64,000 nucleotides of DNA from Hermatobates lingyangjiaoensis (GCA_026182355.1 JAPFBL010000084.1:13293001-13357000), one strand, 5' to 3'; positions 36,001 through 48,649 are shown, numbered from the stretch's first letter. The notes: generated by a model not told the origin, from the sequence alone. Numbers and translations are program-made.

Positions 36001-37535
36001 TTACATATTTTACAAAGAAAAAATCCACAGACTCTTTTTTTTTGTAAAATTTTTTGTAATGTAATACTTAGTTTTTCTGTTTCATAAAGTATACTTCTGT
36101 AAGTTTTCTCACTAGCTATAGTCAAAATTTCTATTGTAATTTCTTAATTGTAACTAATTGCACAATCAATGTTTGATTGTTGAATGATTGTATTATTTCT
36201 TATATTTCCTCTGTTTTTGTAGGCCTATGAAAAAGGTTTTGAATAAAAACCGAAACGTTGGCAATGAGAGTTTAATTTGAACCTGAAGAACTGACCGAGT
36301 CCCGATAAATTTTAGTTTTGTTTCTATTCCACGGTCGATACTTTTATCATTGTTTATATACGTATATACAATCTTCTTCTCCATTTATATTAAAATACTA
36401 TAAAATGACTTTCAAACAATACACCTCTCGACTTCTTGAACCTGCATAGCCGAGATTATCCATCTCATTAACACTAATAATATATTCCAATAAACCATTA
36501 ACATTTTTTCCATTAAAATAATATAAAATAACGGCAATAAAAATCCACCTGGCAAGTGACCACCTGGTGAATTCAACCCCAATTTGCAACCATAACATAA
36601 CCTCATCTGTTGGAGTGGTGGAGTAGGCGCATGCGCTGGCCCAAAAAATCATAAAATATACTACTAATGTTATACTTCCATAGATATTTAAGTTATTACT
36701 AACTATTAAGATATGTATATTATGTTTCATAAAATGTATAAATAGTGATGGTGCACTTTGAACATACATATATATAGCAGGTTGTCATTATTCAAAGTTG
36801 AGTTTAGAGTACTCAGAGCTATGTTTTTCCCAGTAATGAGAATTTCTTGCAATTGTTTACTAGCATCCTAATAATAGGTAGATCTTTCCAAATTGTTTCA
36901 CTCTTTTATTGTTATTGATTAGTAAAAAAAAATGCTGAGTTCAATAAATGTACTATTATGCTTCTTTCATTAAAGTAATTTCGACAAAAAAAGTGTACAG
37001 CTCATTCTCTCATAAGGAGCTATTGTTGTATAATTTCACTATGATCTATCAAATGGTGTTGCTGACAGTTTACGAAATCAATCATAACTCAAAATGTTTT
37101 TTTTTTAACATAAAAATGACTTTTTGGTATGTTCATAAAATCTGATTTTTTTCAGTAAAGGCTATTATTAGTTTATAATAATTCCAACAACCTAACTCTT
37201 TAGAGTTAGTAGTTTAAGAGAAAAAAGTTGTTTAATGTCACATATTGGCCAAAAAAATGACTTTTCCATAATGCACTATTTCCTAAAACTATATAAAATA
37301 TCTACACTAGAGAGCGATGTTTGGGTGGAATTTCAAATTTATCATGTGGTGTAACCTGTAGCGTGTCTACCAAATTTTTTTAACAACATATAGGAGTATT
37401 TCATATAACTACCCTTGTATATTGTGTTGAAAAAGCTTTTATTATTCTGAGAGATATGGATACATAAATAATTAACAAAACCTCTAATTATTTGAAAAAT
37501 AAGTTGCAAAATTGTGTTTGAAATATTGTTATTAC
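36001..37535. other. Gene-free stretch with tail-like repeats
   Basis: 36225-36310 repeats the module at 1990-2100 (CCTATGAAAAAGGTTTT, then CGAAACGTTGGCAATGAGAG). 36940-37290 holds weak matches to the 1.6 kb family. A GC-poorer background otherwise shows no supported exon; the frame at 36606-36412 was considered and not used. Confidence 0.45.
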
Positions 37536-37636
37536 CTGAGTTGATGCCCACAGTCCTGGCATTGGAGAAGTCATAAGAGGGTCCTAATGTGGGATCAAGC
37601 AGTGAAACAGCTCTCGTCACTCCCACACTTCGATGT
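37536..37636 (-). CDS. Amt: amt exon 10: cytoplasmic tail
   Basis: Acceptor CCCATACAG completes Arg and gives HRSVGVTRAVSLLDPTLGPS, then YDFSNARTVGINS. It has no stop, so at least one more exon follows at a lower coordinate. The donor is CTCAG|GTAATA in phase 1. The tail is variable in the family; the exon is supported by phase, splice sites and linkage to exon 9. Confidence 0.8.
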
Positions 37637-38151
37637 CTGTATGGGACATCATATTTTCTTAGTTAGTTACTTCTCCATAAAATATTTTTAAATTCATTTT
37701 CAATTTACCTTCCATTGCTTGGATGAACAACAATTTAAATTAATTTGCATTTGAGATTTATCAAAATGATTGCAAGCACACACGCTTTTGAGTTATGTCT
37801 TATACCCATTTCTCAAAATTTTCTGAAATTTGAGGATAATGAAAATAAAAGTTATTCAAGGAGCATTTTCATTTAAGGCATAAGATTTTGAAACCTCGTC
37901 GCTATATACAGTATAATTAGCAAAAATACTGATTGCAAAGCTTAAATCAGGTGAAGAGAAAAAAATATAGACCCTAAGCAAGGGCTGATGCTAGCAACTG
38001 ACAAATAAACATCGTATGTTAACAGCTCAAAGTTCATAAGCATGTCTCCAACCTGTTACATTTATAGGTTTATGACTAACACATTTGATTATGAAACTGG
38101 CATCCAATCATGTTGTTTTTCAACTAGTAATGGAAATACCTAGACTATTAC

Positions 38152-38231
38152 CTTATCATGTGTTCTGCCAAATCTGCACCCAGAAGTTCATCCTCCATCG
38201 AACTACGAATAGGAATTATTTTGTTGATAAC
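38152..38231 (-). CDS. Amt: amt exon 9: start of the cytoplasmic tail
   Basis: An 80-base exon, VINKIIPIRSSMEDELLGAD then LAEHMI. This matches the I-P-R-S-E-E-E-LGAD--EH--R segment at the start of the regulatory cytoplasmic tail of Amt proteins. Acceptor TTTTTTTTGTAG, donor AAG|GTAATA. Confidence 0.9.
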
Positions 38232-38609
38232 CTACAAAAAAAACTTAGGTAGAAATGCAGAATAGGGTGCAAGTGATGGCTTGACATAAATCCGGCATAT
38301 TGACGGTTTGTATATCGATATATTGCAATCACGTCCTAATCGACAAGTGTATGACGTCATGATCGTAAATGGATTGAATTTATTTAAAATGAATTTCTTT
38401 AATGGGGAATATTAAAAAAAAAGAATAAAATAATATAAAGGTTATAAAATAGGATGTTAATGGGAGGTATAAAATAGTAAAAGACCATGTGTATACGAGA
38501 TATAACATATACTAATATAAAGTTTGTTGAATGGAAATAAAAAAAGAGATGGCTCCAAAGAGATAAAAACCTTGAAAAAACACTGTTCCACCCCACAAAA
38601 AAAAAACAT

Positions 38610-39065
38610 TTACCTTCTACTGGCCTCCCACGGTTAGATTTACGTTTTCCAAACTTACTCTCATCTATTTCAACTCCATGGCAACTCCACCTATAGGTTC
38701 ATTCATTCTGAAACATTCTTCCACATATACTTCCCTAATAAAACTATGCGAATCCACACACCGTATGGGAGGCAACACCCAATTCCCGCATAATGAACTT
38801 GTACTCGATGCGGTGAACCAAAAAATAAGTCAATAGCAAGATGTTAGCAATTGACATCTTGCTACGCTCAAACACTCCGATCGAACACTCCTTTTCACAT
38901 GATGGGCAGGGGCAACGTTGGTCCTACACAACCATTGAAATTTATCACATTTGTCTGATCATGGTTTAAGAGACATATTATTTCCATATTCAGGACACAC
39001 ATACTCTCTCGCAATCAATCTAAGATCCATGCATACATTAAGCACACGTTCTGCATTAGCATTCC
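38610..39065 (-). pseudogene. Merlin/ISXO2-like transposase relic
   Basis: Minus-strand frames with stops and shifts give a zinc-ribbon-like CPEYGNNM...WLCRTN region and then, further on, EIDESKFGKRKSNRGRPVEG (about 38630-38675). IDESKFGKRK-NRGR matches the first catalytic Asp/Glu region of the ISXO2-like DDE domain of Merlin elements. The catalytic remainder and the terminal repeats are not seen. It sits in amt intron 8. Confidence 0.65.
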
Positions 39066-40189
39066 TCAAATCAGTAAAAAAAAAAACTTAAACGTACCAT
39101 ACCCAAAAAAAAAAATAAGCTGGCTAATTTGGAAGCAACGGGAAAAAAGGAGGCACAAAGCAAACCACGTGGAGCGTGTAAGAAGGTTATGAATAGGTAT
39201 TTAGTTACTGTTTTTGCCGGTAATTTGAATAATTGATCAATTGAAATGAATGATTGCAGTGGAATATTGACATGCGCAAACGACATGGACTGACTCCAAT
39301 ATTAATAGTAGATATCGATACCCAACCGTCTGTCTCTACTTAAATTTTAAAAACATATCGAAAATATTACTAGCTGTATTAATCTTTCGCTTTAAAAACA
39401 GACAGTAATTATTTCAAACCCTTCTTTGGATCATTTTGGAAGAACATGCTACAATTATTTGTTATATTACAAAACTGCACTCTTGAGTGCATTATTATCT
39501 TAACTTATTAGAACTTTCTTAGAAATTTGTTTAATAAACCTCTAAATAACAATTTCATTTCACTTAAACATTTCCTAAATCAATGTAACCAATGTAAACA
39601 AATCCGACCAGTAGGGCAGGTTTAAAAAAAAGACAATATTTCAGTTTTTATAGGTATAGTTTATTAATCGGAATTGTATGAATTTTTTTTTGTAAATTTC
39701 AAATTTTGGTTTAATTGTTTAACAAAATTTCATTGTTTAGTAATTATCGATTTAGTGTTAAAAAACATGTTTTTAATGCTTTTCCTCTTTTCTTACACAT
39801 TTCCTCTCGTTTTTATTATTCTTGGGACCAAGTCCAATCACTAGTTTTCCCTTCATAGCTCCGAACGCCAAAAGTGAAGCGCTGCTTTCACTTAAATTTG
39901 CATCCATAGACTTTACCCTCTACCAAGCCTTTCTTTGTAAAAATTGTATCTGTTGTATTTCTATCGCTCATCTTGTTGCTATAGGCAATTTTGTGATCCT
40001 TTTATGCATCTTCATCTTCACGTTCAAGACACTATTCCAATTTAGTTCAGGGTCTACAGAAATAGGAATGAGCTCTTCAAATTTTGAAATACATCTAATA
40101 CTCAAATACGGTGGATTACGATAAAAAATAGAAGAGTGTTCAATACAGGTAGATGAGGTGGAGAGAGAAGAGAAGGGCAAAGAGAAAAA

Positions 40190-40985
40190 CTCCTTAATGA
40201 CAGCCCTCCAACTCCAACCCTCTGGAGACCAGGGAAAAAAGTAGAGATAAGGAAAACAGAATCACTATGGTCTTTCCTGGTACAGGCCGGTGAACGATCT
40301 CAGCTGGAACGACACGACTATTGATTACACTATAGGGGTAGCCACGATCAGTCAAATTTTCTTTCAACAAGTTAACGTGGTGACTCCGGTTTTTCAAATT
40401 ATCACAAATGCGATGTATTCGCATGAACAGGAATCTAGGAATAGCATTCTTGATATAGGTGGGATGACAAATAAAAATGGAGGTACTGTTGGGCCATTTG
40501 TTGGTTTTACATGTACTCAGGAAGAGAAACAACTATTGCGGAAGGTGACATAGACGTCTAGGAAAGTAAGCTTACTGTTGGACACTTGGTGGGTGAGGAA
40601 AATGTAGGAAGAAATGCTTTAGAAGGCAAGCAGGAAGAGGTCTAACTCATGGGTACCATGCGGCCAAATGAATAAGATATCATCAATGTAACGAGTGTAT
40701 AGAAGAGGAAGGAACTGACAATCAGAAAGAAAAAAAACTTTAATTTAGCCATGAACAAATTAGGAAAAGAAGGAGTCTTAACAGTACCTATCGCAGTACT
40801 CTTGGTTTGATTGTAAAAGGTACTATCAAACCGGGAGGCATTATGTCTCAGGACTAATTCGGCTAGCAAAATTAGAAAAAATATTAGAAGTGAAGGGAGT
40901 CTGAGTTCGGGGAAGTAACGAAGGGAATTCAGTTTCTCACAATGTTTAACATTAGTAGAAAGGGAGATGACAGGAACCATGATCA
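40190..40985 (-). pseudogene. Penelope-like reverse transcriptase relic
   Basis: Minus-strand frames carry FYNQTKSTAIGTVKTPSFPN, YTRYIDDILFIWPHGTHELD (YIDD catalytic motif at 40690-40679), LTFLDVYV and NRGYP-like segments, in the order of Penelope-like reverse transcriptases. Stops and shifts break it at several points. No GIY-YIG part is attached here. Confidence 0.75.
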
Positions 40986-41248
40986 GGATATGGGTGAGGT
41001 TTATACTTTATATTTTATAGTAAATTTGAGTGTAGTGCACTTTAGTTTTGCTCAGAGTGAGCAAAACAAAACTGGACGATAAAGATCAAAAACTCGAAAT
41101 TCAATATGAATGAAAAGAACAATACCTATAAGTTCTTGACCATTTCCGACAATCTGTGAGTAACTCTGTAAACACATATAACCATTTAAATCGAAACTTT
41201 GATTTTAAAAGAAATTACCTGGCGGACAATATACGAGAATAAAAAACC

Positions 41249-44156
41249 AAGAGTGGCCTATACTCAACTTTACTATAAGTAAACAAATGATCAAACTTCT
41301 TGGCTAAATAACATATAATGTCCCACTTAGGCATAATATAAATGTCTAAATGGAAGATGGTTCTCATTAACTCATTGATGATTGATGATGATTCTTCTTA
41401 TAACTCATATAAGTCATTTAATAAGTCATTTCAAATGTACCTCTAAACATTAATTTTATTTCAGAGGAGATTGTTAAAGCATTTTGTGAGACAATTATAT
41501 CATACTATGAAAAGCATTAGAAATTACGTTTGATTGACGTTGATTTTTTACATGTAAGAATTAAATTCTTAATCCAATTTACTCTGATCTAGTGTATCTT
41601 TTTCCTGTGTGTTGTACTCTGTTATAAGGTTGCTGCAAATGCATATTGAGAAGAAATATATTTGTAATTATATTTATTACCGACTAAATATATTAGCCAG
41701 TTTTGCATACTAATTGAATTCAGAGCCCTCTTTTTAGTATAATTTAAAACTTGTATGGCTGGAAGCTTGCAATTTTTAAAAATTGCTGTGGATGTATATT
41801 GAGAAAAAATATATTAGTAATATTAGCCAGTTTTACCAACTCAAATTAAAGTCAAAGCCGGCTATTCAGTATAATTTAAAATTTAATAGCTGGAAGCTTG
41901 AAATTTTTTAAAAATAATAGATATGAACTACTAGACTAGAGTAGTAAAAAACTTGATATTTGGCAAGAACATAATAGTTCCTTCTTGAAGAAAGAGTCCA
42001 TACCTTACACTTCAATATTACCCAAAGGTACTATGATTCATAAAACAAAAAATCTGGAGTGGCCTTCACTCAACTTTACTATAAGTAACTTAATATCAAA
42101 TTTCTTGAGTATATAATATATAACGTCTCATTTAAGCATAATGTAAACATCTAAATGGGATATGATTATTAGTCTTTCATTCCTGAGGTAGTACTGATAG
42201 TGATTGAAGGATATATCAATATATAACCTTATTTTTGTACATCACACAGCTGATGCAAATAATTTCATTAGTATAACTACAGCAGTAATAACATTTTTGA
42301 AAAACCCATGTGAACATTTCTAGAAACGAAATATTCTCCTACAAGAGAACATGGCTTTTGTTCAAATAGCCAGTAGATTTCTTACATCGTTTACTTGACA
42401 TCCTTCTACGACATGACATCCTTCTTCTTTAATACATTAAAAGAAAATTCTCAAATTTAAAACAGGAAAATACCCTTTTTTTTCTCTGAAAAACATCATA
42501 AACAGTTAAGAAAATGTTTTAAGGTGATTTATAATTAAAGTTGTACGATAATTACATTTATTAATCTCTAAACGAAAGATTTCAATTTTCAATTATCTTT
42601 TACATTTTTGGTTTTTTACGGAATTATTATACTTTGAATTTTATGGCTTCTTAGTATTTAATAAGATCATTTTCCTTCCCCTTTGTCAAATAACATATAT
42701 ACGAATTTTTTTTGAGTGTGTATTATCATTTTCCTGCACAATATTATTCCTCTTACATCTCATATAAGTCAATAAACAATTTAAATTGTTCCTTTATAAA
42801 TATCAATTTTATCTCAGTGGATTCGCTCAAAAAATTTCTAAGTCAATGTAAACAATGAAAAAAAATATAAAAAATTCGACAAGTATAGCAGGTGATCTCT
42901 TAGTCTAAGATAAACAAACAGTTTTTATAGCGTTATTGCTCTTTCCCATAATTGAAACTTCATGATTTTTTTTTTATCAATTGCTAATTTTTTTTTCCAT
43001 TTTTGGTCAAATTTTCATTATTTTTTAATCAGCCGTTTAGCGTCAAAAAAACATTTTCTGAAACCAGAAATCGTACTGTAACGCCCCATTAGCGAATGTA
43101 ATTTTGAAAAAAAATATCTCAACTCATTCTACACATAATGTTCTATTTATAGGCATAGTTTCATTCTTTTCCGTCAAACAGTATGGCTTGTATCGCTCTC
43201 ACAAGGTTTGAGATTGAATTATAAGTCAAAATTTGTACATTTTATTGAAAAAAAAAAATATTTCCTGTTGATTTAAAATTCTGAATATATTTTTACTTTG
43301 TTGCATTTGTAACCTCAAAGATAATGTCAAAATTTCAAAACTCTAGGGTTATCAGTTTAGGAGAAATAAATGTTTTCAAAAAAACGGTTTTTGGCAAAAA
43401 AAGTGACTTTTCCATCATGCATAATTCTTCCCAAACAATAGGGATCTTCGTCTTTATAGGGCCCATTTTTGTGTAAAATATCAACTTGATCCATCAAAGA
43501 TTCTGGACCGTAGCGTGGTAACAAGCAATGCTAACACACTCACCCACACACCCGCCCACCCACAGACATCATCGTAAAAACTTCATAAAACGACTTCTGG
43601 GACCTCAAAACATGTAATTCCGTCAAAATCTCGAGATCGAATTTTTTCACGATCACTATACTTTACTTATAGTAAAGTAAAAAATTTACAAATTATATTA
43701 AGTTTTGTTCAAGGTTACAACATATAGATTGAGTAGAGCATCTTTGTGAGACAAATCCACCATACCATGGAAAGCAAGAGGAATTATATGTTTGATTGGC
43801 GTTGATTTTATACACGGAAAACTTTTACTATTTTACATCTCATATGAAGTTATTAAATTATTTAATAAATTTTTATTAAACCTGTAAACATCAATTTGAT
43901 TTCAATAGATTCGCTCAAAAAATTTCGCTCAAAAAAAAAAAAACACATCTACACTGTAAGGTCCATTTTTATGTAAAATATTAATTTGATCCATCAAAGA
44001 TTGTGGACCGTAGCGTCTACACAAACTTCTGGATACACACTCACCCATCCACCAGACTTCATAAAACGACTTTTGTGACCTCAAAATATGGAATTCCGTC
44101 AAAATCTCGAGATCAAATTTTTTCAGGATCACTATACTTTACTTATTGTAAAGTAA
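41249..44156 (+). mobile_element. 1.6 kb family copy E, split by copy A
   Basis: The 5' half lies at 41249-42045 (AGTGGCCTATACTCAACTTT start) and the 3' part at 43686-44156 (ends ATACTTTACTTATTGTAAAG). The break point matches the intact order seen in copy D near 29930-29990. The element inserted between is copy A. Copy E is more diverged, as expected for the older host. Confidence 0.8.
42053..43677 (+). mobile_element. 1.6 kb family copy A, complete
   Basis: Begins TCTGGAGTGGCCTTCACTCA, then ACTTTACTATAAGTAA, and ends in the hairpin CTTTACT-TAT-AGTAAAG followed by TAAAAAA. An internal CACCC/CA-rich microsatellite is at about 43540-43565. No open frame is longer than background. The layout is a 5' subterminal repeat, a microsatellite and a 3' terminal hairpin that is the inverse of the subterminal repeat. 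This is that of DINE-1/Helentron-type non-autonomous rolling-circle elements; assignment is by structure only. Confidence 0.75.
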
Positions 44157-44531
44157 AAAAATGTAACCTTGTAAAAGTTTAGTCTGCTCACAAACTGCAT
44201 TATAAATTAAATATTCCTTATCTTAATCTTAACCTGATATTTCTACTATTTAAAAATCGTTTTAGTTGTTTAACCCATTTTGTAGTGCATTAAAGCTGAA
44301 GACTAGATATGGGTGCATTCACTACTATAGACATTGTTACTACCTCTAATCTATATTTCATTGCCTTTTATTTTCACTTTTCTGCTATAGTGTTAATGAT
44401 TTTAACAACCAATAATGTTAATGACAATACTGTTTCGGTTCAACCTGGTCGTAATGTAATTAATTAGTACAATAAACTGGTTTGAATATCTAAATTTTCT
44501 AAATGTATTAATCTCATTTTATCATGCTTAC

Positions 44532-44620
44532 CGACAGTAAAATCAATGTAACAGTGAAACTGTAGCCTCCAAGACAAAGGCAAGTCAGTGCTTGGACACC
44601 TAGAAGATACCAACCACCAC
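44532..44620 (-). CDS. Amt: amt exon 8
   Basis: An 89-base exon encoding GGWYLLGVQALTCLCLGGYS and FTVTLILLS. GGG(W/F)YLLGVQ is a family hallmark preceding the last membrane helix. Acceptor TGTACAG, donor GTCG|GTAAGC, phase 0 out. The neighbouring intron holds two Penelope-like fragments. Confidence 0.92.
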
Positions 44621-45253
44621 CTGTACATTAGAATTGACTGAAATTTCTTTAAAATTATTATATTACAACTCAATATTTTTTGTTTATTTCTATCTGCTAA
44701 AAATATTTCGATTATAAATTTGAAGTATGATAAGAAATGTTATCTGACTACTTCATTCCTTTACAGAGATTTATTTATTGACCATTACTATTTCATAAAT
44801 ATAATACTGTAAAATACTAACAATTATTTGGTTTGAAAACAAAATCTTCTATCAGGTAATTATAAACTACTTTTGAAGCTTTTCAAAACCATTTTCAATC
44901 ATCTATAAAAAAAAAATCGACACTTAACACCGAAATTTTTATGGGATATGTATGCGGTGAACGCTGAAGACTTGCTTAATTACATCATGTTGAATGTGTA
45001 GAAATTTAAAACGATATTAAACCATTTTTTCATGTAGTGTAAACACTTGAATCAGTTGCAATAAACACGAAGTTCACAAAATTTTTAAAATAAAATATTT
45101 TGTTGTTTAATTTGGTATATATACATAATTTTATCTGAATAGTAAAAATAAAACCAATACTTATACCTCAAACTTACATTAGTTAGAAAATAAGTCCATA
45201 CAATTTTTTACAAATTATAAATACGAGTAATTACTTGAAGAGAAACTGGGTTT

Positions 45254-46544
45254 GACAGAATTATAGCATTTCAATTATCTTCAGGTTTCAGAAAGATTAT
45301 CAGAAGAGATTCAAACAAAATTTAGTCATTTGGAGAAGATAAGATGAAATGTTGTAGTAAAGGAGAACAACAATACTTTCATACTTGAATGTAAACTACT
45401 ATATTTCGATGGCCTCGTCATCAGGAAGGCAGATGTGAGTCGTTCCGAAGAAAGGTAACGACTGGCTGGTGTTCTTGAAGAAGCACTCAAACAGTGTAGC
45501 CAACTTACGGAGGAAGAGCAGACAAGGACAGATAAGACAAGGTAAATAATAACAAAAATAAATAATAATGAATGAAAAACTTAAAATAAAAACTATTAAA
45601 AAAATAAAAAAACAAAATATCAATAAGTAAGTAAATAAAAGTTAATTAAGAGATTAAAATAAATTAAAAGGAACAATTAATGATTGAGGTTAAGCCCAGG
45701 AGCAGATCTACCTCACACAAGTCTAGTAAGTGCTTCTTCTGAAGCTCTCAGAGTGAGTTTTTTTCATTATTCTGCCTAAGAACCTGTACTCGGAAACAGT
45801 CACTAAAACTGAGTCCGTGAGAACCGGGATGAGTGGTAACAGGAAGGTCACAAGTTTGCCAACGGACGACCTGTGATTATTCATTCGCAGGCTTAGCTTG
45901 GTAGAAGCCAAACTCACATAAAAAGCATCACACTGGGTGCAATCCAAATCGTAAACGCAGTTACAAGAGATACAAGATTACATCCCTCTTGTGAGGGATG
46001 GGTAGGTGCGTTTGCTGAGGAAAAAAGTAAAGGAAGGAATGAAATTGATGGGCAAGTAAGACACCCACGACGTCCACACTAAACCATACCACTGGCAGTA
46101 TTAGGAGGCTTATGAGAAGAGATATGTGAGAAGAGAGCCTAAAATTAGCAGGTTTGCGGTAGGAAATGGAAGGAGCCTCTCTAAATACAGAAGAAGTACA
46201 GGAGGAGCAGGTTATTTGGACTGATTTAAAAGTTTATGAATATAGAATAGTGATCTATTAATGAGGTTAATATAATTAGGTCACACACTCAATAGAATTC
46301 TCATAACACACAACAGTTTGGAGACGTAAGAATTGCCTAATATTTGATGATTTTACAAAGTTAAAAAATAGTTGAAAAGCACAGTTAAAACCAAAATCAA
46401 CAAGGAGGGAATAAAACTGTGGAGGGAAGGTGGATAACGGAAATTTAGGAGTAATGCCGTCGGATGGTATACTTAAATTGATTCAGCCAGATATTAAATA
46501 AATGTAAGCTGTTCAGCGTACAATTTTATGACAAAGGTAATCAT
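45254..46544 (-). pseudogene. Penelope-like element fragment, GIY-YIG end, flanked by 41 bp direct repeats
   Basis: On minus, GRRGCLTCPS, then (other frame) DCTQCDAFYVSLASTKLSLR and MNNHRSSVGK form the Cys-rich linker and GIY-YIG nuclease region of Penelope-like elements. A 3' tail with CTGATGACGAGG and CGAAA is at 45424-45404. The 41 bp at 45213-45253 recurs at 46545-46585 with one difference, consistent with a target duplication around a 5'-truncated insertion. Stops and shifts show it is dead. Confidence 0.78.
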
Positions 46545-46589
46545 AATTATAAATACAAGTAATTACTTGAAGAGAAACTGGGTTTATCA

Positions 46590-47560
46590 AGCCAAAAACT
46601 AGTCGGATTATTTATGATGAAAAATAAATAAAGTTCCTTCCAGACCCTTGGGAAGAACGCTGAGTTCTTCATTAATAAGAGACCCGGATGAAATATTACT
46701 TATGGTGTTGGTTTCAATAGGGTTACAAGTAGAATGACATTGTGAGTGAGACGTAACAGTAATGTAGGCGCAAGAATTATGTTAAAAAGAAGTAGAAGTA
46801 TGAATACGGGGATTTAACTCATCATTTGACCCCATAGTAAACATGATTTCGACCTGTTCCTTTCGATCTTCCTAACATTTTCTTCATCTATTTCCTTTCC
46901 TCTCTAAGTGTACAATACCCTCATTTACTTTCCTCACAAAACCTCCCGTACTTCTTGGAACTACGTTTATCGATTAGACTGCGACAATTGTGACGCTTTT
47001 TATGTACGTCTAGCTTCTACTAAGCTAAGCTAGCATAAGAATAACCACAGGTCTTCCGTTGCTAAACGCAGTGACCTTCTCTTTGCCAGTTTTCAAGGAT
47101 CTAGTGTTTCAATGACTGTTTTCATGTACAGGTTCTTAGGCAGATTCTCGATCCCAACACTAATGGTAATTGGAGAGCTTCAGAAGAAGTACTTATTTTT
47201 CTCCTGGGAGGTAGATCTGCTCCTCTGCTTAACCTCAATCATTAATTGGTCTTTTTATTAAGTATTTTTAAACAATTTTGTTTACTTATTTATTTTTCAT
47301 GCATAGTTAGTTTTAATATTTTTTATTCATATAAATGTTTTTCTTTCTTCATTTTTCTATTATTTATGTTATCTTTCCTTGTCACCCCTCCCTAGTTAAT
47401 TAGGCTGAACTGATTGGGTACCTCTCGATCAAACTCCACTTCGATCTTCTCTTGTCTTCGGAGTGGCTCACATCATTCTACCTAAAGTGGAGACGGTCGA
47501 AATAGGGTAGTGAATTTTTGTGATCTCTTTTACATGTGTTATTTCTGTGACTTTAGTTTA
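46590..47560 (+). pseudogene. Second Penelope-like GIY-YIG fragment, opposite strand
   Basis: The plus translation in shifted frames gives DNCDAFYVRLASTKLS and NNHRSSVAK near 46975-47065, a GIY-YIG region close to that of the minus-strand fragment. Similar 3' text (GTAGATCTGCTCC, TTAACCTCAATCATTAATTG) follows, then a tail with GGAGACGGTCGAAATAG near 47490. It is an independent, older copy. Confidence 0.68.
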
Positions 47561-48224
47561 TATATACAATATCTAATCTCACCTATGAATATAATACTAA
47601 AGTTTATTTATAATAATTATATTCGGTATAATGTTATACAGAATATAACTTATTAATATATTACTATTAATGATACAGTTTTAAAAAAAGCAATAGTTCT
47701 GAATTAGATAAAAATATATTTTTAGGGAGGTACTAAATATGTAAAGATGCTTGGTAAATATAAATACACCGGATTTCACCATCTGAGAAGTACATGGGGT
47801 GGAATCAATCTTCCCAAAGTTAAGTGGTCATTGAAGCAGTTATGACCTGAGCGCTATTGTTAAAAGTTTATTAAATATCTTTTGTAATCACTAATTATAC
47901 TGATGAGAGAGAGAAAAAAAACTGTAGAGTAGACTTACTAAGAACGCAAACTAAGATTTTGAAAAATATTTCATTTTCTAATGATACACAGTACATAAAT
48001 TAAATTTCACTCCCAGAACACGTGTTTATTGAATTTCTTGAATTTTACTTATCTATGGTGTTGATTGAGTAGAAATAACAGTATTAATTTGCACCACTTT
48101 AAAATTTCAAACATGCATATGGATTGATTTTATTTTCAGAAGCTATGTATCCATAGTCTTATTTTTTACTACGCAAATAAATATAAATTTGAATCAATAA
48201 TGTAATGTTCCTCCACAATTTGAA

Positions 48225-48320
48225 CACTATTTTGTTATTTATTTAATTTATTTATTAATTTTATTCATTATTTATTAATTTATTTTATTTATTAATTGAT
48301 TAATTTTGTTAATTTAAGTT
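48225..48320. repeat. TTTA/TTAAT-rich low-complexity run
   Basis: About 95 bases of imperfect TTTATT and TTAATT units, within amt intron 7. Confidence 0.8.
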
Positions 48321-48553
48321 ATTTAATGGTTATAAATTAGTAATTTATTTCTTATGAATAGAATGACATTTCAGTAACAAGTAAATGTGGACTTGTGTCT
48401 TTTTATTTCCACTTTTTAATAAGATTAGGCAGAATAAAAGAAATATGCCTTATTATTTCGAGGAAACCTGGAGTCTGTACCAACTTGATTGCTTATCTTA
48501 CTGTAAAATGTTTACACGAAATGTACACTAATATAAAAGTAAAAATCTTAAAC

Positions 48554-48649
48554 CTTTGAAGAGTCCACTTCGACCTTGGGTAATGTCAATGTACTTAGGG
48601 TTTTCAGCGAAAAGACCAACAGCCAGCACTCCCCAAATTCCTGACATTC
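48554..48649 (-). CDS. Amt: amt exon 7
   Basis: A 96-base exon encoding MSGIWGVLAVGLFAENPKYI and DITQGRSGLFKG. SG-WG-LAVGLFA is the helix following the second pore histidine. Acceptor TGTTTACAG, donor AAAG|GTTTAA. The 5.3 kb intron before it carries copies C and B of the 1.6 kb family. Confidence 0.92.

Noticed and set aside
36398..36606. Alternative terminal exon of amt after a TATTAG acceptor
   Set aside because: No pyrimidine tract, unconvincing residues in the required frame and no poly(A) signal; the candidate at 26455 fits better, though neither is proven.
42053..43677. Copy A as a terminal-inverted-repeat DNA transposon
   Set aside because: The matching inverted sequence is 20 bases inside the 5' end but terminal at the 3' end, and no consistent target duplication is visible; the asymmetric layout fits a rolling-circle type better.
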